A stretch of DNA of 64,000 nucleotides from Gloeomargarita lithophora Alchichica-D10 (GTDB lineage Bacteria; Cyanobacteriota; Cyanobacteriia; Gloeomargaritales; Gloeomargaritaceae), in contig NZ_CP017675.1 in NCBI RefSeq assembly GCF_001870225.1, positions 1,415,699-1,479,698 of the forward strand, read 5' to 3'. The translations under genes and the position numbers were made by a program. This document shows positions 1-8,771 of this stretch, one piece after another; the first letter of the stretch is position 1; each line of letters starts with the position of its first letter. The notes below the pieces were generated by a model. It had not been told where the DNA came from and did no database searches. It saw only the letters and a program-made list of their open reading frames with translations.

Positions 1-311
1 TCAATTTCAATGCCCTGCATCCCCTTTTGTTGTTGGCTGAACTGGGGAATAAAGGGGTCTGCTAAAATGCGCTGAATTACCCGCTCCACGGGAATCGCCC
101 GCGAGGAACCGCTGGAGCGGCTGGTGACTTCGGTAAAAGGATTGGTGTCCCCCAGCACCTCCACCACCCCCCCCTGGCGCAACAGCCGGTGGGTCGCCAA
201 TTCCTGTAGCAAAGTATAGGGAAACCGGGTCAATAATACCGTCACCATGCGGTCACCCGTGGCTTGGTTGCGCGAGTCGGCCTTGATTTGCACATCCCCA
301 GGTTCAGTCAT
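1..311 (-). CDS. ThyX-like FAD-dependent thymidylate synthase, N-terminal part (runs off the window)
   Basis: An open frame starts at the ATG whose complement ends at 311 and stays open to base 1, giving about 103 residues. It contains ATHRL (residues 39-43) followed by SRSSGSSRAIPVE (about 64-76). This resembles the substrate-binding region of the distant, phage-like branch of flavin-dependent thymidylate synthases, which methylate dUMP to dTMP using folate and FAD. The classical RHRxxS form of the motif is not exact. The last visible residues (FIPQFSQQQKGMQG) also fit that branch. The C-terminal part lies outside the window, so the FAD site cannot be checked. The family call is from memory of the motif. 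Confidence 0.6.
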   Translation of the reverse strand, partial: MTEPGDVQIKADSRNQATGDRMVTVLLTRFPYTLLQELATHRLLRQGGVVEVLGDTNPFTEVTSRSSGSSRAIPVERVIQRILADPFIPQFSQQQKGMQGIEI

Positions 312-412
312 GGCCTCAGTAATTACCGATACTCGCGATTGTAACAAGCTTGTTTCGGGAGGGAAAGTTCCCTGGGAGTATTTTTAGATTTTTTGCTAGC
401 GGGGCATAGGTA

Positions 413-1045
413 TTATTCCCCAGTCGGTTTCGCCTCTCCCAAGCGGGGTTCCGTCCCCTTGAGCAGTCGTTGGATGTTACTGCGGTGACACCAAATGATG
501 TACACCGTTGCCAAAAACGTATAGACTTGATACGCCAAGGGAATTGCCAGCCCCACCGCCAACCCCAGGGCGGTCATACAGGCCAGGAGGGAACCCAGGG
601 AGACGATCCGCACGGTGGCGACCACCAACCCAAACATCCCCAAGGCACCCAAGGCCACCGGCCACGCAAAAAAGGCCAACAACCCCAACCCGGTGGCGAC
701 GGATTTGCCCCCCCGCCAGTTGATCCACAGGGATTTGCTGTGCCCCACCACCGCCGTCAAAGCGTAAACCAATTCCCACCAGGGACGCAGTACGCCAGGG
801 TCTAGGCTGGGAAATATCTGCCACAGCCAGCGGGTCAAGGCCACCGCCGCCACCCCTTTGCCCACATCCAGCAGAAACACCGCTAGGGCCGGCCATTTCC
901 CCAGGGTACGCAGAACATTGGTCGCCCCCGTGGAACCGGAACCCACCCGGCGGATGTCGATCCCCGCCAACCGCCCCGCCACATACCCCGGCGGGAATGC
1001 GCCGCAGAGATAAGCAAAAAGCACCAGCAGGAGATTTACGGCCAT
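413..1045 (-). CDS. plsY: Glycerol-3-phosphate acyltransferase PlsY
   Basis: PlsY transfers the acyl group from acyl-phosphate to glycerol-3-phosphate, the first step of phospholipid synthesis, in the cytoplasmic membrane. The 210-residue protein is very hydrophobic and carries two family motifs: GSGSTGATN near residues 36-44, where GSGNxGATN is usual, and GHSKSLWINWRGGKSVATG about 90 residues later. I chose the ATG at 1045 because it opens directly on the first membrane segment (MAVNLLLVLFAYL). A longer frame to 1093 exists but adds a non-membrane tail. The start overlaps the end of the upstream crr7-like gene by 10 bases, suggesting translational coupling in one minus-strand operon. Confidence 0.93.
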   Translation of the reverse strand: MAVNLLLVLFAYLCGAFPPGYVAGRLAGIDIRRVGSGSTGATNVLRTLGKWPALAVFLLDVGKGVAAVALTRWLWQIFPSLDPGVLRPWWELVYALTAVVGHSKSLWINWRGGKSVATGLGLLAFFAWPVALGALGMFGLVVATVRIVSLGSLLACMTALGLAVGLAIPLAYQVYTFLATVYIIWCHRSNIQRLLKGTEPRLGEAKPTGE

Positions 1046-1320
1046 GACGGGGGGGGTTCCAAACGCACCTTTTCTAAACGCACCAGGTACCATTCCATAA
1101 ACTCACCGGCTCCCCATTCCCAGCGACACCCCGTATCCAACAAATACTGCACCCGCGCGGCGGTGGTGGGGTAGGCGGCCAATTCCGGGCCGAGTTCCGT
1201 GGCCTGTGATAAAAGTTCTGCCAGTTTCTGCCGCAGTTCCGCCTCAGTATAAAACTGCTCCGGTGCCCCCGGCGTTAAAACAACGTAATGATCCCCTTGG
1301 TACATCAGCGGGTCAGCCAT
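1036..1320 (-). CDS. crr7: CRR7-like protein (chlororespiratory reduction 7 family)
   Basis: A 94-residue soluble protein. The pattern YVVLTPGAPEQF (about 12-23), an LxELL helix and the VQYLLDTGCRWEWGAGEFMEWY block near residues 58-79 match what I recall of the CRR7 family. In plants, CRR7 is needed for accumulation of the chloroplast NDH complex, and cyanobacteria carry homologues of similar length. Function here is inferred from the family; no catalytic motif is expected. It overlaps the preceding gene by 8 bases and plsY by 10 bases, so the three genes are probably co-transcribed. Confidence 0.75.
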   Translation of the reverse strand: MADPLMYQGDHYVVLTPGAPEQFYTEAELRQKLAELLSQATELGPELAAYPTTAARVQYLLDTGCRWEWGAGEFMEWYLVRLEKVRLEPPPSWP

Positions 1321-1984
1321 TGGGGGTTAGTCCTTTGCCGTTATTGATGGTTCTGAAATTCAGCCGGACGAGGTGCTTCAGCACTTGGGCGACCCGCAGG
1401 AGGTTACCAGTTGCATCCGAGAGCAAACTAAAGTTATGGGACAAACCAAATTCACTGCCCGCACATTTGATAAACAAATAATCATAGCCATTGGTGACCA
1501 ATCCAAAAATCGGGTGGTACTGGGTAGCAGACATATAGGCAATCGCTTGTGGAATCGCCCGCAGGACACTAAAGCTACTCCGTTTCCCCTCAATCACCAC
1601 CAACCAAAAATTATCTAGTACCGTGAGGGCATCAATCCGGCCTTCCAGGGTAATTTTGCCACCTTCCGTATCAATCTGGGTCTGGACTTCCACCCAGGTT
1701 TCGCCCCGAATCCGATAGGGTGGGTCACATAAACCTAACATATCCAAAAACGGTGCAAGTAAAATGATATTCAATGTGCCTTCACTGACTTCATTCGTTT
1801 CTAAATAGGTCAGGTATCGCTGGGATAAACGATTTAATCCTGTTGTTTCTGTCGCACTCAATTCTGGCAGGGACATCTGCCACTCCGGGAAAAAGTGAGG
1901 GTTTTCCGTGCGCCTCCGCCCCAGTTTCTCTTCAAGGTCACGGAAGTTGAGGATAGCTCTGGTAATGGCGGTAAGGGCAACCAT
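1313..1984 (-). CDS. PD-(D/E)XK nuclease-like protein (HsdR N-terminal type)
   Basis: About 223 residues from the ATG at 1984. The start was chosen because it follows the stop of the upstream TPR gene and because cyanobacterial relatives begin MVALTA. The core GRIDALTVLDNFWLVVIEGKR (about residues 113-133) has the D...ExK spacing of the PD-(D/E)XK fold. Cyanobacteria hold many stand-alone proteins of this kind, annotated as restriction endonuclease R-subunit-like, with unknown roles and no attached helicase. No methylase or specificity gene is next to it, so it is not a complete restriction system. It sits inside a housekeeping operon between the Ycf37-like gene and crr7. Confidence 0.72.
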   Translation of the reverse strand: MVALTAITRAILNFRDLEEKLGRRRTENPHFFPEWQMSLPELSATETTGLNRLSQRYLTYLETNEVSEGTLNIILLAPFLDMLGLCDPPYRIRGETWVEVQTQIDTEGGKITLEGRIDALTVLDNFWLVVIEGKRSSFSVLRAIPQAIAYMSATQYHPIFGLVTNGYDYLFIKCAGSEFGLSHNFSLLSDATGNLLRVAQVLKHLVRLNFRTINNGKGLTPNG

Positions 1985-1994
1985 CAACACTCCT

Positions 1995-2525
1995 TTATCC
2001 GGTCGGTGCCAAGCGTTTTCGCAGGGAATTTGCCCTTTGCTTGGCCGTGGGGTCATCGGGGGCAATCTGCAATGCCTGTTCGTACATTTCTAGGGCTTGG
2101 GCGGTCAGTTTTTTCTTTTCGTAGGCGTGACCCAGATTATTCATCCCGGTCACATACTGGGGTTGCCGTTTCAGGGCTTCCCGGTACTGGCGAATGGCCA
2201 AATCGTATTGTTCTTGGCTGAAATAGGCATAGCCCAAAGCATTATGAACCTTGGCTAAGCCGTCCGTATCGCTTTCATCCCAGTTTTTAATCGCTTTTTG
2301 CAGTTGATTGACGCATTGCACATACAGCTTTTTGCGTAAAAAAATGCTCCCCAATTCGTAATAATCCAAGCCGGTGGCCTGCCCGTCATTGACCCGCTTT
2401 TGGAGTTGGCTAAGACGGGTTTCTACCCCGCGGGTGCGCCAGACTTGCCGCGCCACCAAAACCGCCGCCACCAGCAATAAAGCCACCAAACCCAACAAAT
2501 AGGAAGATTGCAGAACGAAATTCAC
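1995..2525 (-). CDS. ycf37: Membrane-anchored TPR protein, Ycf37-like (photosystem I assembly)
   Basis: 176 residues: one N-terminal transmembrane segment (about 8-26), a short linker with a YYELGSIFLRKK motif near 55-66, then about three tetratricopeptide repeats, visible as ALGYAYFSQEQYDLAIRQYREALKRQP and NNLGHAYEKKKLTAQALEMYEQAL. The length, single anchor and repeat number match Ycf37, a thylakoid protein that helps assemble or stabilise photosystem I trimers. A generic TPR protein is the alternative. The ATG at 2525 lies immediately after the stop of the upstream gene at 2526, so the two are tightly linked. Confidence 0.65.
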   Translation of the reverse strand: MNFVLQSSYLLGLVALLLVAAVLVARQVWRTRGVETRLSQLQKRVNDGQATGLDYYELGSIFLRKKLYVQCVNQLQKAIKNWDESDTDGLAKVHNALGYAYFSQEQYDLAIRQYREALKRQPQYVTGMNNLGHAYEKKKLTAQALEMYEQALQIAPDDPTAKQRANSLRKRLAPTG

Positions 2526-2813
2526 CTACTCCACTCCTAAAGCCATTTCTAGGGATTCGGGCACCGTCAAATCCAGGACATAATCGGGGCTGGTAAAAAA
2601 TCCCCGCAGTTGGTTGGCCTGCTCATTGTAAAAGGAGTAAGCCTGCAAACCCCAGTGGCCGGTAAACCCGTTGGGGTCGCCGCTGAGCGTCCCCGCCCCC
2701 TCATCCACCAGCAGGGTAACGCAGTTGTCGCTGAAGGAATTGCTGTCGTTTAACCGCACCCGCACAATGTAGTCCGTGTTGAACACCTGGCTTCCCACCC
2801 GGATCAGTGCCAT
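2526..2813 (-). CDS. Hypothetical 95-residue protein
   Basis: I do not recognise this family. The ATG at 2813 opens on MALIRVGSQVFNTDYIVRV, followed by short beta-rich segments (LNDSNSFSDNCVTLLVDEGAGTL) and an acidic C-terminus. There is no signal peptide or membrane segment. It looks like a small beta-sheet domain. The frame is supported by its tight junction with the Ycf37-like gene: the stop is at 2526 and the next start is at 2525. It is probably the first gene of the operon that runs to plsY. Confidence 0.6.
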   Translation of the reverse strand: MALIRVGSQVFNTDYIVRVRLNDSNSFSDNCVTLLVDEGAGTLSGDPNGFTGHWGLQAYSFYNEQANQLRGFFTSPDYVLDLTVPESLEMALGVE

Positions 2814-2943
2814 ACGCCCCCTTTGAACCCATAGTTCCAGGATAAGGCACAAAAAAGCCCGGAGCGACCCCAGGCGATAAAATTTCTATCGGTAATCTTT
2901 CCAGGTTGCCCCCAGTCGAGGAGAAAACCCGATTCCCCAAAAA

Positions 2944-3093
2944 TTACATCAGACCGATTTGGGACAAAATTCCTTTGCCGGTCAACAGTTCGGTCGCAAT
3001 CCCGATCACAAAGCCCAACATTGCCAAGCGACCATTCCAGGTTTCCGCAAAGTTGGTGAAACCAAGCTTGGTATCCGGTGTTTGCTCTTGCAT
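2944..3093 (-). CDS. High-light-inducible protein (HLIP/SCP), 49 residues
   Basis: This short frame runs from ATG at 3093 to TAA at 2944. It holds one chlorophyll a/b-binding helix: NFAETWNGRLAMLGFVIGI (about residues 14-32), with the conserved ExxNGRxAM core in which Glu and Asn ligate chlorophyll. One-helix HLIPs protect photosystem II assembly and chlorophyll intermediates under excess light and pair in the thylakoid membrane. The length of about 50 residues is typical. It is transcribed away from the GTPase gene at 3213. The exact member (HliA-D) cannot be assigned. Confidence 0.9.
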   Translation of the reverse strand: MQEQTPDTKLGFTNFAETWNGRLAMLGFVIGIATELLTGKGILSQIGLM

Positions 3094-3212
3094 GACCCAC
3101 GCCCTCAAACGGGTTTACATTAAATAATGTAACTAAATATCTGGCAAATGGCAACAAAATTTTACATTCTGACCAGAGAGAGGACGCACAATAGTGGTAG
3201 AGGGGATTTGGT

Positions 3213-4433
3213 ATGGGGCAGGTGGGGATTTATCCAGTGCTGGATTGGGCGGCCTTGCGGGGGTTGTGGTGTTATGAGCAGGCGCGGGTTTTGGCCACCG
3301 GGTCGGTGCGGCAGAGGCTAGAAACGGGGCGGGTGCGGGTGGTGGCTTTGGGGTTGGTGGGGCGGGGCAAATCCAGTTTATTAAATGCCCTGGTGGGGGA
3401 GCCGGTATTTGCCACGGGGGCACGGCATGGGGTCACGCGGGGGGCGCAGGCGGTGCTTTGGTGTCCGGGGGATAGGCCGGTGGAACTGGTGGATACGCCG
3501 GGGCTGGACGAGGTGGGGGCATCCGCCGCTCTGGGGGTGTGGGAGTTGGCCTTGGGAGCGGAATTGGTGTTGCTGGTGCTGAGTGGTGACCCCAACCGTT
3601 TGGAAATGGGCATCCTGTCCCGGTTGGTGCGCTCCGGGAAACCGGTGGTGGTGGTGATGAACAAAATGGATCAGTATCCCCCCCAGGCGCAGGCGCAACT
3701 GCAAGCTCGCTGGCAGGCGGGGAAATTGGTGCGGTGGGTGGCACCGGCGGATGTGGTTTGGGTGGCGGCGCAACCCACGGGCTGGCAGAAAACGGCAACG
3801 GGCACGGTGGTAAGACAGCCCCTTGCTCCCCAGGTGAGCGGGTTACGGCAGGGGTTGGCACAGCATTTGGCGACCCTGGCACCGGCTTTGCTGGCTCTCA
3901 ATGCGTTGCAAATGACTGCCCAAAATCCCCCGTTGAGTACGCCACCGGGTCAGATTGAAGCCCTGATCTGGCGCGCCAGTAGCACCAAAGCCCTGGCGGT
4001 GGCGGTGAATCCCCTGCTGGGGGTGGATTTGCTGGTGGGGGCGGCAATGGATGGTGCCCTATTGCTCCGGTTGGCACGCAGGGCGGGAACGACCCTCACC
4101 CCGGTGGAGGCCACGAAATTGTTACATTTAATCGCCTACAGTTTGGGGGGGCTGGGGGTGGGGGGCAGTTTGCTCAAGGGACTTTTGGGCTGGGGTGGGG
4201 CGGTAGCTTTTCTGCCCTACCTGGCCGTCGCCACCGGACAGGGAGCCGTTGCGGGCTTGGCCACCTATGTGCTAGGGCGGTTGGGTTGGCAGTATTGTGT
4301 TCAAGGAAAAACCTGGGGCACGGGCAGTGCCAGGGCGCACATTCACCGCTGGGTGGGGGCGATTGACCAGGGGGCGGTTTTGGAGCGTTTGCGCCACTAT
4401 TTGCATCACCCCCCCGGACATGGGATACAGTAA
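3213..4433 (+). CDS. Era-like membrane GTPase with C-terminal DUF697-type domain
   Basis: 406 residues. The GTPase motifs are G1 GLVGRGKSS (about 47-55), G3 DTPG (94-97) and G4 NKMD (150-153). The C-terminal half has long hydrophobic stretches (about 255-360: AVNPLLGVDLLVGAAM, LGGLGVGGSLLKGLLG), as in DUF697/YcjF-type proteins that associate with membranes. The physiological role of this family is not settled; some members are linked to membrane or envelope stress. The coding strand is strikingly G-rich. It is followed after 34 bases by YtxH and DUF948 genes and then der, suggesting one transcription unit of membrane-associated proteins. Confidence 0.8.
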   Translation: MGQVGIYPVLDWAALRGLWCYEQARVLATGSVRQRLETGRVRVVALGLVGRGKSSLLNALVGEPVFATGARHGVTRGAQAVLWCPGDRPVELVDTPGLDEVGASAALGVWELALGAELVLLVLSGDPNRLEMGILSRLVRSGKPVVVVMNKMDQYPPQAQAQLQARWQAGKLVRWVAPADVVWVAAQPTGWQKTATGTVVRQPLAPQVSGLRQGLAQHLATLAPALLALNALQMTAQNPPLSTPPGQIEALIWRASSTKALAVAVNPLLGVDLLVGAAMDGALLLRLARRAGTTLTPVEATKLLHLIAYSLGGLGVGGSLLKGLLGWGGAVAFLPYLAVATGQGAVAGLATYVLGRLGWQYCVQGKTWGTGSARAHIHRWVGAIDQGAVLERLRHYLHHPPGHGIQ

Positions 4434-4467
4434 AGCCAGAGTGGGGCAAAAAATAAGGCAGAAAACC

Positions 4468-4773
4468 ATGAGCCGTAACAATGCGGGGGCGTTTTTGGGG
4501 GGCGTGGTGCTTGGCGGTGTCGCCGGAGTGGTGGCGGGCATGGTCTTGGCACCCCGTTCGGGTCAGGAAACCCGGCGGGTCTTAGGCAAAACGGCGGCGG
4601 CTCTTCCAGAATTGACCGCAGATGTGGCCGATAATCTCCAACTCCAGGCGCAACGCTGGACGGGTTTACTCCAAGCGCGATGGCAAGGCACCTGGGAACG
4701 CCTCCAAACCGCCCTGAGTACCGGGGTGGAAGCGGGGCGCCAAGAACACCAACGCCAGCAAAACCGTGGCTGA
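4468..4773 (+). CDS. YtxH domain protein
   Basis: 101 residues from the ATG at 4468, which follows the GTPase gene closely. The N-terminus is one glycine-rich membrane helix (FLGGVVLGGVAGVVAGMVLAP, about 9-29) followed by RSGQETRR, the signature of the YtxH family (APxSGxExR). The rest is an amphipathic, probably coiled-coil tail. Members are small membrane-anchored proteins, often stress-induced, of unknown function. The gene overlaps the next one by 8 bases. The glycine zipper superficially recalls calcyanin GlyZip repeats, but there is only one short segment. Confidence 0.8.
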   Translation: MSRNNAGAFLGGVVLGGVAGVVAGMVLAPRSGQETRRVLGKTAAALPELTADVADNLQLQAQRWTGLLQARWQGTWERLQTALSTGVEAGRQEHQRQQNRG

Positions 4774-5197
4774 GGCGGTCTTTGTCCTGGGGTTGTCGCT
4801 CCTGCTGGTGGCGGTCTCCCTGACGGCGGTGTTGATCGCTCTGATTCCGGCGGTGCAGGAAATCGCCCGGGCGGCTCGCAGTATTGACAAATTGGCCGAC
4901 ACCCTCAGCCGGGATTTGCCCCCGACCCTGGATGCCCTGCGGCTGACGGGGATGGAAATCAGTGACCTCACCGATGATGTCAGCCAGGGGGTGCAGAGTG
5001 CCAACCGCATCGTGGAACAGGTCAATCAAAGTGTGCAGGGCACCCGCCAAACCGTCCGCCGCACCCAGGCTTCCACCCGCAGTGTTTGGGTGGGGGTAAA
5101 GGCGGCTTGGAATACCTGGAAACGTCCAGAACCGCCGCCCTACCGCTTACCGCCGGAACGCCAGTCCCTCCCCCAGCCGGAATCCCCCCCCGAATAG
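4766..5197 (+). CDS. DUF948 domain protein
   Basis: 143 residues with a GTG start at 4766, inside the end of the YtxH gene. One transmembrane helix (about 4-28) is followed by a long heptad-rich helix (IARAARSIDKLADTLSRDLPPTLDALRLTG and continuing to about residue 95) with regularly spaced V/I/L, typical of DUF948 proteins. The C-terminus is proline-rich. YtxH and DUF948 proteins often occur as neighbours in bacteria. The function is unknown; a membrane-tethered coiled-coil scaffold is an inference. Confidence 0.8.
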   Translation: MAEAVFVLGLSLLLVAVSLTAVLIALIPAVQEIARAARSIDKLADTLSRDLPPTLDALRLTGMEISDLTDDVSQGVQSANRIVEQVNQSVQGTRQTVRRTQASTRSVWVGVKAAWNTWKRPEPPPYRLPPERQSLPQPESPPE

Positions 5198-5272
5198 CCG
5201 TCAGCAACGGTGCCATTCTCGATATGCTGGGAATTGGTAATGAAATTTTATTACCCCACATCTCATCTGCCC

Positions 5273-6616
5273 ATGTCCCTGCCGATTGTGGCCGTTATTG
5301 GTCGCCCTAACGTGGGCAAATCTACCCTGGTGAACCGCATCGCCGGGGGACAGTCAGCGATTGTCTTTGACCAACCGGGCATTACCCGCGACCGCAATTA
5401 CCGGCCAGCCTTTTGGCGAGACCGGGAATTTTTGGTGGTGGATACGGGCGGCTTGATTTTTGATGACGATACGGAATTTCTCCCCCAGATTCGCCAGCAG
5501 GCCATGACGGCAATGGGCGAGTCCCAGGCGGTGATTTTGGTGGTGGACGGCCAAACTGGACCCACGGCGGGGGATGCGGAAATTGCCCAGTGGTTGCGCC
5601 AACAACCCCTACCCCTGCTTTTGGCGGTGAATAAATGTGAATCCGTGACCCAGGGGCTGACCCAGGCCGCCCAATTTTGGGAACTGGGGCTGGGGGAACC
5701 CTATCCCGTCTCGGCGGGGCATGGTTCGGGGGTGGGGGATTTGTTGGATGCGTTGGTGCCCCATCTCCCCTCGGTGGTGGGTGGCTCCGCCCCGGAACCC
5801 ATCCATGTGGCAATTATCGGGCGACCGAATGTGGGCAAATCCAGTTTGCTCAATGCCCTGGTGGGTGCGGAGCGGGCGATTGTCAGCCCCATTTCCGGCA
5901 CCACCCGCGACAGCGTGGATACCCTGGTGGAACGGGACGGGCAAAGCTACTGGTTGATTGACACCGCCGGGATTCGCCGCAAAAAGTATGTGGACTACGG
6001 CCCGGAATTTTTTAGCATTAACCGGGCATTTAAGGCCATCCGGCGGGCGGACGTGGTGCTGTTGGTGGTAGATGTCACCGAGGGGGTCACCGACCAGGAT
6101 TTGAAATTGGCAGACCGGATTATCCAGGACGGGCGGGCCTGTGTGCTGGTGGTCAACAAATGGGATGCGGTCACCAAAGACAGCCACACCCTCCCCCAGG
6201 TGGAGCGGCAACTGCGGAGCCGGTTGTACTTTTTGGATTGGGCGGATTGTATTTTTATCAGCGCCAAAACCGGCCAACGAGTGGATAAAATCCTTGCCCT
6301 GGTGCAAGCCGCCGCCGAGTCCCACCGCCGCCGGGTCACCACCGCCGTAATTAACGAGGTATTGGCCGATGCCACCGCCTGGCAATCCCCCCCCGCCAAC
6401 CGCCAGGGTCGCCAAGGCCGCATCTACTACGGCACCCAAGTCCAGAGCCAGCCCCCCACCATCGCCCTATTTGTCAACGACCCCAAACTTTTTAAGGACA
6501 ACTACCGCCGCTACCTCGACCACCAATTCCGCGAACATCTGGGCTTCCGGGGCACCCCTGTCCATCTACTCTGGCGGGGCAAAACCGAACGCCAAGCCCA
6601 ACGCCAAGCCAACTGA
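5273..6616 (+). CDS. der: Ribosome assembly GTPase Der (EngA)
   Basis: 447 residues with two tandem GTPase domains, the hallmark of Der. The first G1 is GRPNVGKS at residues 10-17 with DTGG and NKCE; the second GRPNVGKS is near 183-190 with DTAGIRRK and NKWD. A C-terminal KH-like domain ends with [19 protein letters not shown] sequence. Der binds the 50S subunit during late assembly and is essential. I chose ATG 5273 because the G1 motif then falls at its usual distance from the N-terminus; upstream in-frame starts at 5210 and 5240 would add an unconserved leader. Confidence 0.96.
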   Translation: MSLPIVAVIGRPNVGKSTLVNRIAGGQSAIVFDQPGITRDRNYRPAFWRDREFLVVDTGGLIFDDDTEFLPQIRQQAMTAMGESQAVILVVDGQTGPTAGDAEIAQWLRQQPLPLLLAVNKCESVTQGLTQAAQFWELGLGEPYPVSAGHGSGVGDLLDALVPHLPSVVGGSAPEPIHVAIIGRPNVGKSSLLNALVGAERAIVSPISGTTRDSVDTLVERDGQSYWLIDTAGIRRKKYVDYGPEFFSINRAFKAIRRADVVLLVVDVTEGVTDQDLKLADRIIQDGRACVLVVNKWDAVTKDSHTLPQVERQLRSRLYFLDWADCIFISAKTGQRVDKILALVQAAAESHRRRVTTAVINEVLADATAWQSPPANRQGRQGRIYYGTQVQSQPPTIALFVNDPKLFKDNYRRYLDHQFREHLGFRGTPVHLLWRGKTERQAQRQAN

Positions 6617-6802
6617 TCCCCCGTAGTTTTACGCAATATCCTGGTGATTTTTCTGCGACCGCTCCCCGGCAAAAACCAGTTCCGATAATTTTTACCATTT
6701 ATTAACCATTTCATAACCCTAAAGTCTATTACAACCGCCGGTATTGGGGTTAGAATTTGGGTAGAAGCGGAACCGATGTACACCGGGTCAGGGGGTAAGT
6801 TT

Positions 6803-8029
6803 ATGGCAGAGATGATGCAGATCGAGGCGATGGATTACCGGGTCAGTGATTTGCCCTACTCGGATTTTTGTGTTGACCCCAGCACCCCCGGCAAGGAAGT
6901 ATGGCATCGGGTGCAGGAAGATACGGAGTTGTCCGGGGTAATTTTGCAACGGGAAGACCAACTGGTGGGGATGATTTCCCGGCGGCGTTTTTTGGAACGG
7001 ATGAGCCGCCCCTACAGTTTAGAAATTTATCTGAAACGCCCCATTGAAGCGATTTTGGAAGTGGAAAATGTACCTGTTTTAGAAGTTTCAGGGGACGCTC
7101 GCATTGATGAAGTCGCCGCCGCCGCCCTGAATCGCCCGATTGAATTGGTGTATGAGCCAGTGGTGGTAATTAGTTCTGACCAGCCCCCCCGTTTGGTGGA
7201 TTTGCACGTATTATTGTTAGCCCAATCCCAGATGTTGGCCGCAACCAATGCGATTGTCCAACAAAAAACGGCGGAAACCCAAAGCAGTTTAGACCGGCTG
7301 ACGGAAGAACAAAATAAGGTACGGGAATATACCCGTCTGTTGGAAATCAAACAGATGGAAAACAAACAGCGCAATGACCTTTTGCAGGTGCAACAGAACG
7401 AACTCAGCCTTAAAAGCAAGGAAATCGAAGAACTCAATGAACGGTTTGTGCGGATTGGTCAACTGCTTTCTTTGGAAGGGAAAAAGGCATTTCAGGCCAC
7501 CTTCGCCGGGGTCAATAGTATCTGTGGCACCACGGATCAAATTATTAATATCGGTGAAGCCCTCGAAAAAGAGTTAGAAGCGGTGGACAGTGCCACGAAA
7601 ATCATTGAAGATGTGAGCAAGCAGGTGCGCCACTTGGCAGTACAGGCCGCCGTGGTCGCCAACCAATCCGGCGGGCAGTTGGCCGGGTTTAGCTACATCA
7701 CTTCGGAAATTGGCAAATTGGTCAGCCAGACCTTTGAAGCCAGCAGTCAGGTGAATCGGGTGGCGACCCGCTTTCGCACCAAAATCCAAGAGAACGGGGA
7801 AGCGGCGCATTCGACGGCGGAAACCGCCCGTTCTCTGATCCAAAAAATTCAACGGGCGGAGGTGGCGCTGGCCGAGTTGGAACAGGTGGTCGGTACCGCC
7901 TTGACCCCCACCAGTTCCCCGGAGCAAATCCAAACCCTGATGCGGGAAGGGGATGCCTCCACTACCCGCCTGCAAACGGTGGAAGACCCCACGACCCAAG
8001 TGCAATCCGAGGCGGCCAGCGGGGGTTGA
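6803..8029 (+). CDS. CBS-like domain plus coiled-coil, chemoreceptor-like signalling protein
   Basis: 408 residues from ATG 6803, preceded by a GGGGGTAAG Shine-Dalgarno; an upstream in-frame ATG at 6776 is less likely. Residues about 10-140 resemble a CBS-type regulatory domain pair (DTELSGVILQREDQLVGMISRRRF). Residues about 150-225 are a strong coiled coil rich in Q, E and K. About 225-350 has an MCP-like helical hairpin pattern (IIEDVSKQVRHLAVQAAVVANQSG...GFSYITSEIGKLVSQT), similar to methyl-accepting signalling domains. No transmembrane segment is visible, so it would be cytosolic. No che genes are nearby, so the partner is unknown. A 186-base upstream gap is free to hold its promoter. Confidence 0.6.
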   Translation: MAEMMQIEAMDYRVSDLPYSDFCVDPSTPGKEVWHRVQEDTELSGVILQREDQLVGMISRRRFLERMSRPYSLEIYLKRPIEAILEVENVPVLEVSGDARIDEVAAAALNRPIELVYEPVVVISSDQPPRLVDLHVLLLAQSQMLAATNAIVQQKTAETQSSLDRLTEEQNKVREYTRLLEIKQMENKQRNDLLQVQQNELSLKSKEIEELNERFVRIGQLLSLEGKKAFQATFAGVNSICGTTDQIINIGEALEKELEAVDSATKIIEDVSKQVRHLAVQAAVVANQSGGQLAGFSYITSEIGKLVSQTFEASSQVNRVATRFRTKIQENGEAAHSTAETARSLIQKIQRAEVALAELEQVVGTALTPTSSPEQIQTLMREGDASTTRLQTVEDPTTQVQSEAASGG

Positions 8030-8038
8030 TGCCGCCCG

Positions 8039-8725
8039 TTACTTCTCCGGCTCTACCCCCAACGCCCGCAGTTGAGCCGCCAGCCGTTCTGCCCGCTGGT
8101 ATTGCAATTCTGCCCGTTGTTCCGATTGCTCTAGCCGTTGTGCCAATTGCACCATGGTCAAGAAAGGCCGACCATCGGGGCAATAGAGGCTAAGCTGATT
8201 ATCCGTCCAGCCAAACCGGATGCCGAGGCGGGGACTCACCCAGTCGGCCATATCCTCGATGACCATGAGTTCGCCCTCCAGCCGTTGGCACCCGGTCAAA
8301 TCCTGGCGGTCTGGATGGTAAATGTAATACTCTTCCACCCCGTAATGGTCATAAAATTTGAACTTTTTCGCCATTTCCTTCAAGGTATTGCTGGGGGAAA
8401 GAATTTCAAATACCACCTGGGGGGGAATCTGCTCCTCCTGCCATTGCTGATAGGAACCCCGTTGTCCCTTCGGTCGCCCCAAGACCACCATCACATCCGG
8501 TGCCACCCGCATATCTGGCCGCCCTTCGACCGGATACCACAACAAATCGCCCCCCACAAACACCTGCGGCTGGTCAGCAAACAACCATTCCAAATTCTCC
8601 TTGATCAGCACAATCCAGTTAAACTGCACCGTATTATCTGCCATGGGCTGACCATCACTGTCGGGATAAATAATCTTTGGATGCGGTGCCAGGGTCATCG
8701 TTACCACTGGGGAAGGTATCTCCAT
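8039..8725 (-). CDS. Uma2 family putative endonuclease
   Basis: 228 residues. Uma2 (DUF820) proteins share a PD-(D/E)XK-type fold and are greatly expanded in cyanobacteria. Visible family features are PDMRVAPDVMVVLG (about 60-73), PPQVVFEILSPSNT near 95-108 and FYDHYGVEEYYIYHPD near 119-134. The C-terminal 50 residues form the usual coiled coil of EQ/R-rich heptads (RLEQSEQRAELQYQRAERLAAQL). The biological role is unknown; a link to mobile elements has been suggested. Converges with the signalling gene ending at 8029. Two other Uma2 genes lie in this window. Confidence 0.88.
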   Translation of the reverse strand: MEIPSPVVTMTLAPHPKIIYPDSDGQPMADNTVQFNWIVLIKENLEWLFADQPQVFVGGDLLWYPVEGRPDMRVAPDVMVVLGRPKGQRGSYQQWQEEQIPPQVVFEILSPSNTLKEMAKKFKFYDHYGVEEYYIYHPDRQDLTGCQRLEGELMVIEDMADWVSPRLGIRFGWTDNQLSLYCPDGRPFLTMVQLAQRLEQSEQRAELQYQRAERLAAQLRALGVEPEK

Positions 8726-8771
8726 TGTACGTGATTGCTCACTTTACAGTGGTAGAGTACAGCATTCGTGG

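Noticed and set aside
2804..3157. 117-residue minus-strand frame over the HLIP gene
   Set aside because: The alternative frame with the ExxNGRxAM chlorophyll motif is the real gene.
4468..4773. Possible calcyanin (biomineralisation) because of the glycine zipper
   Set aside because: Only one short Gly-rich helix and the APxSGxExR pattern of YtxH are seen; calcyanin has three long GlyZip repeats.
5609..6439. 276-residue antisense frame in der
   Set aside because: Antisense shadow, no motif.
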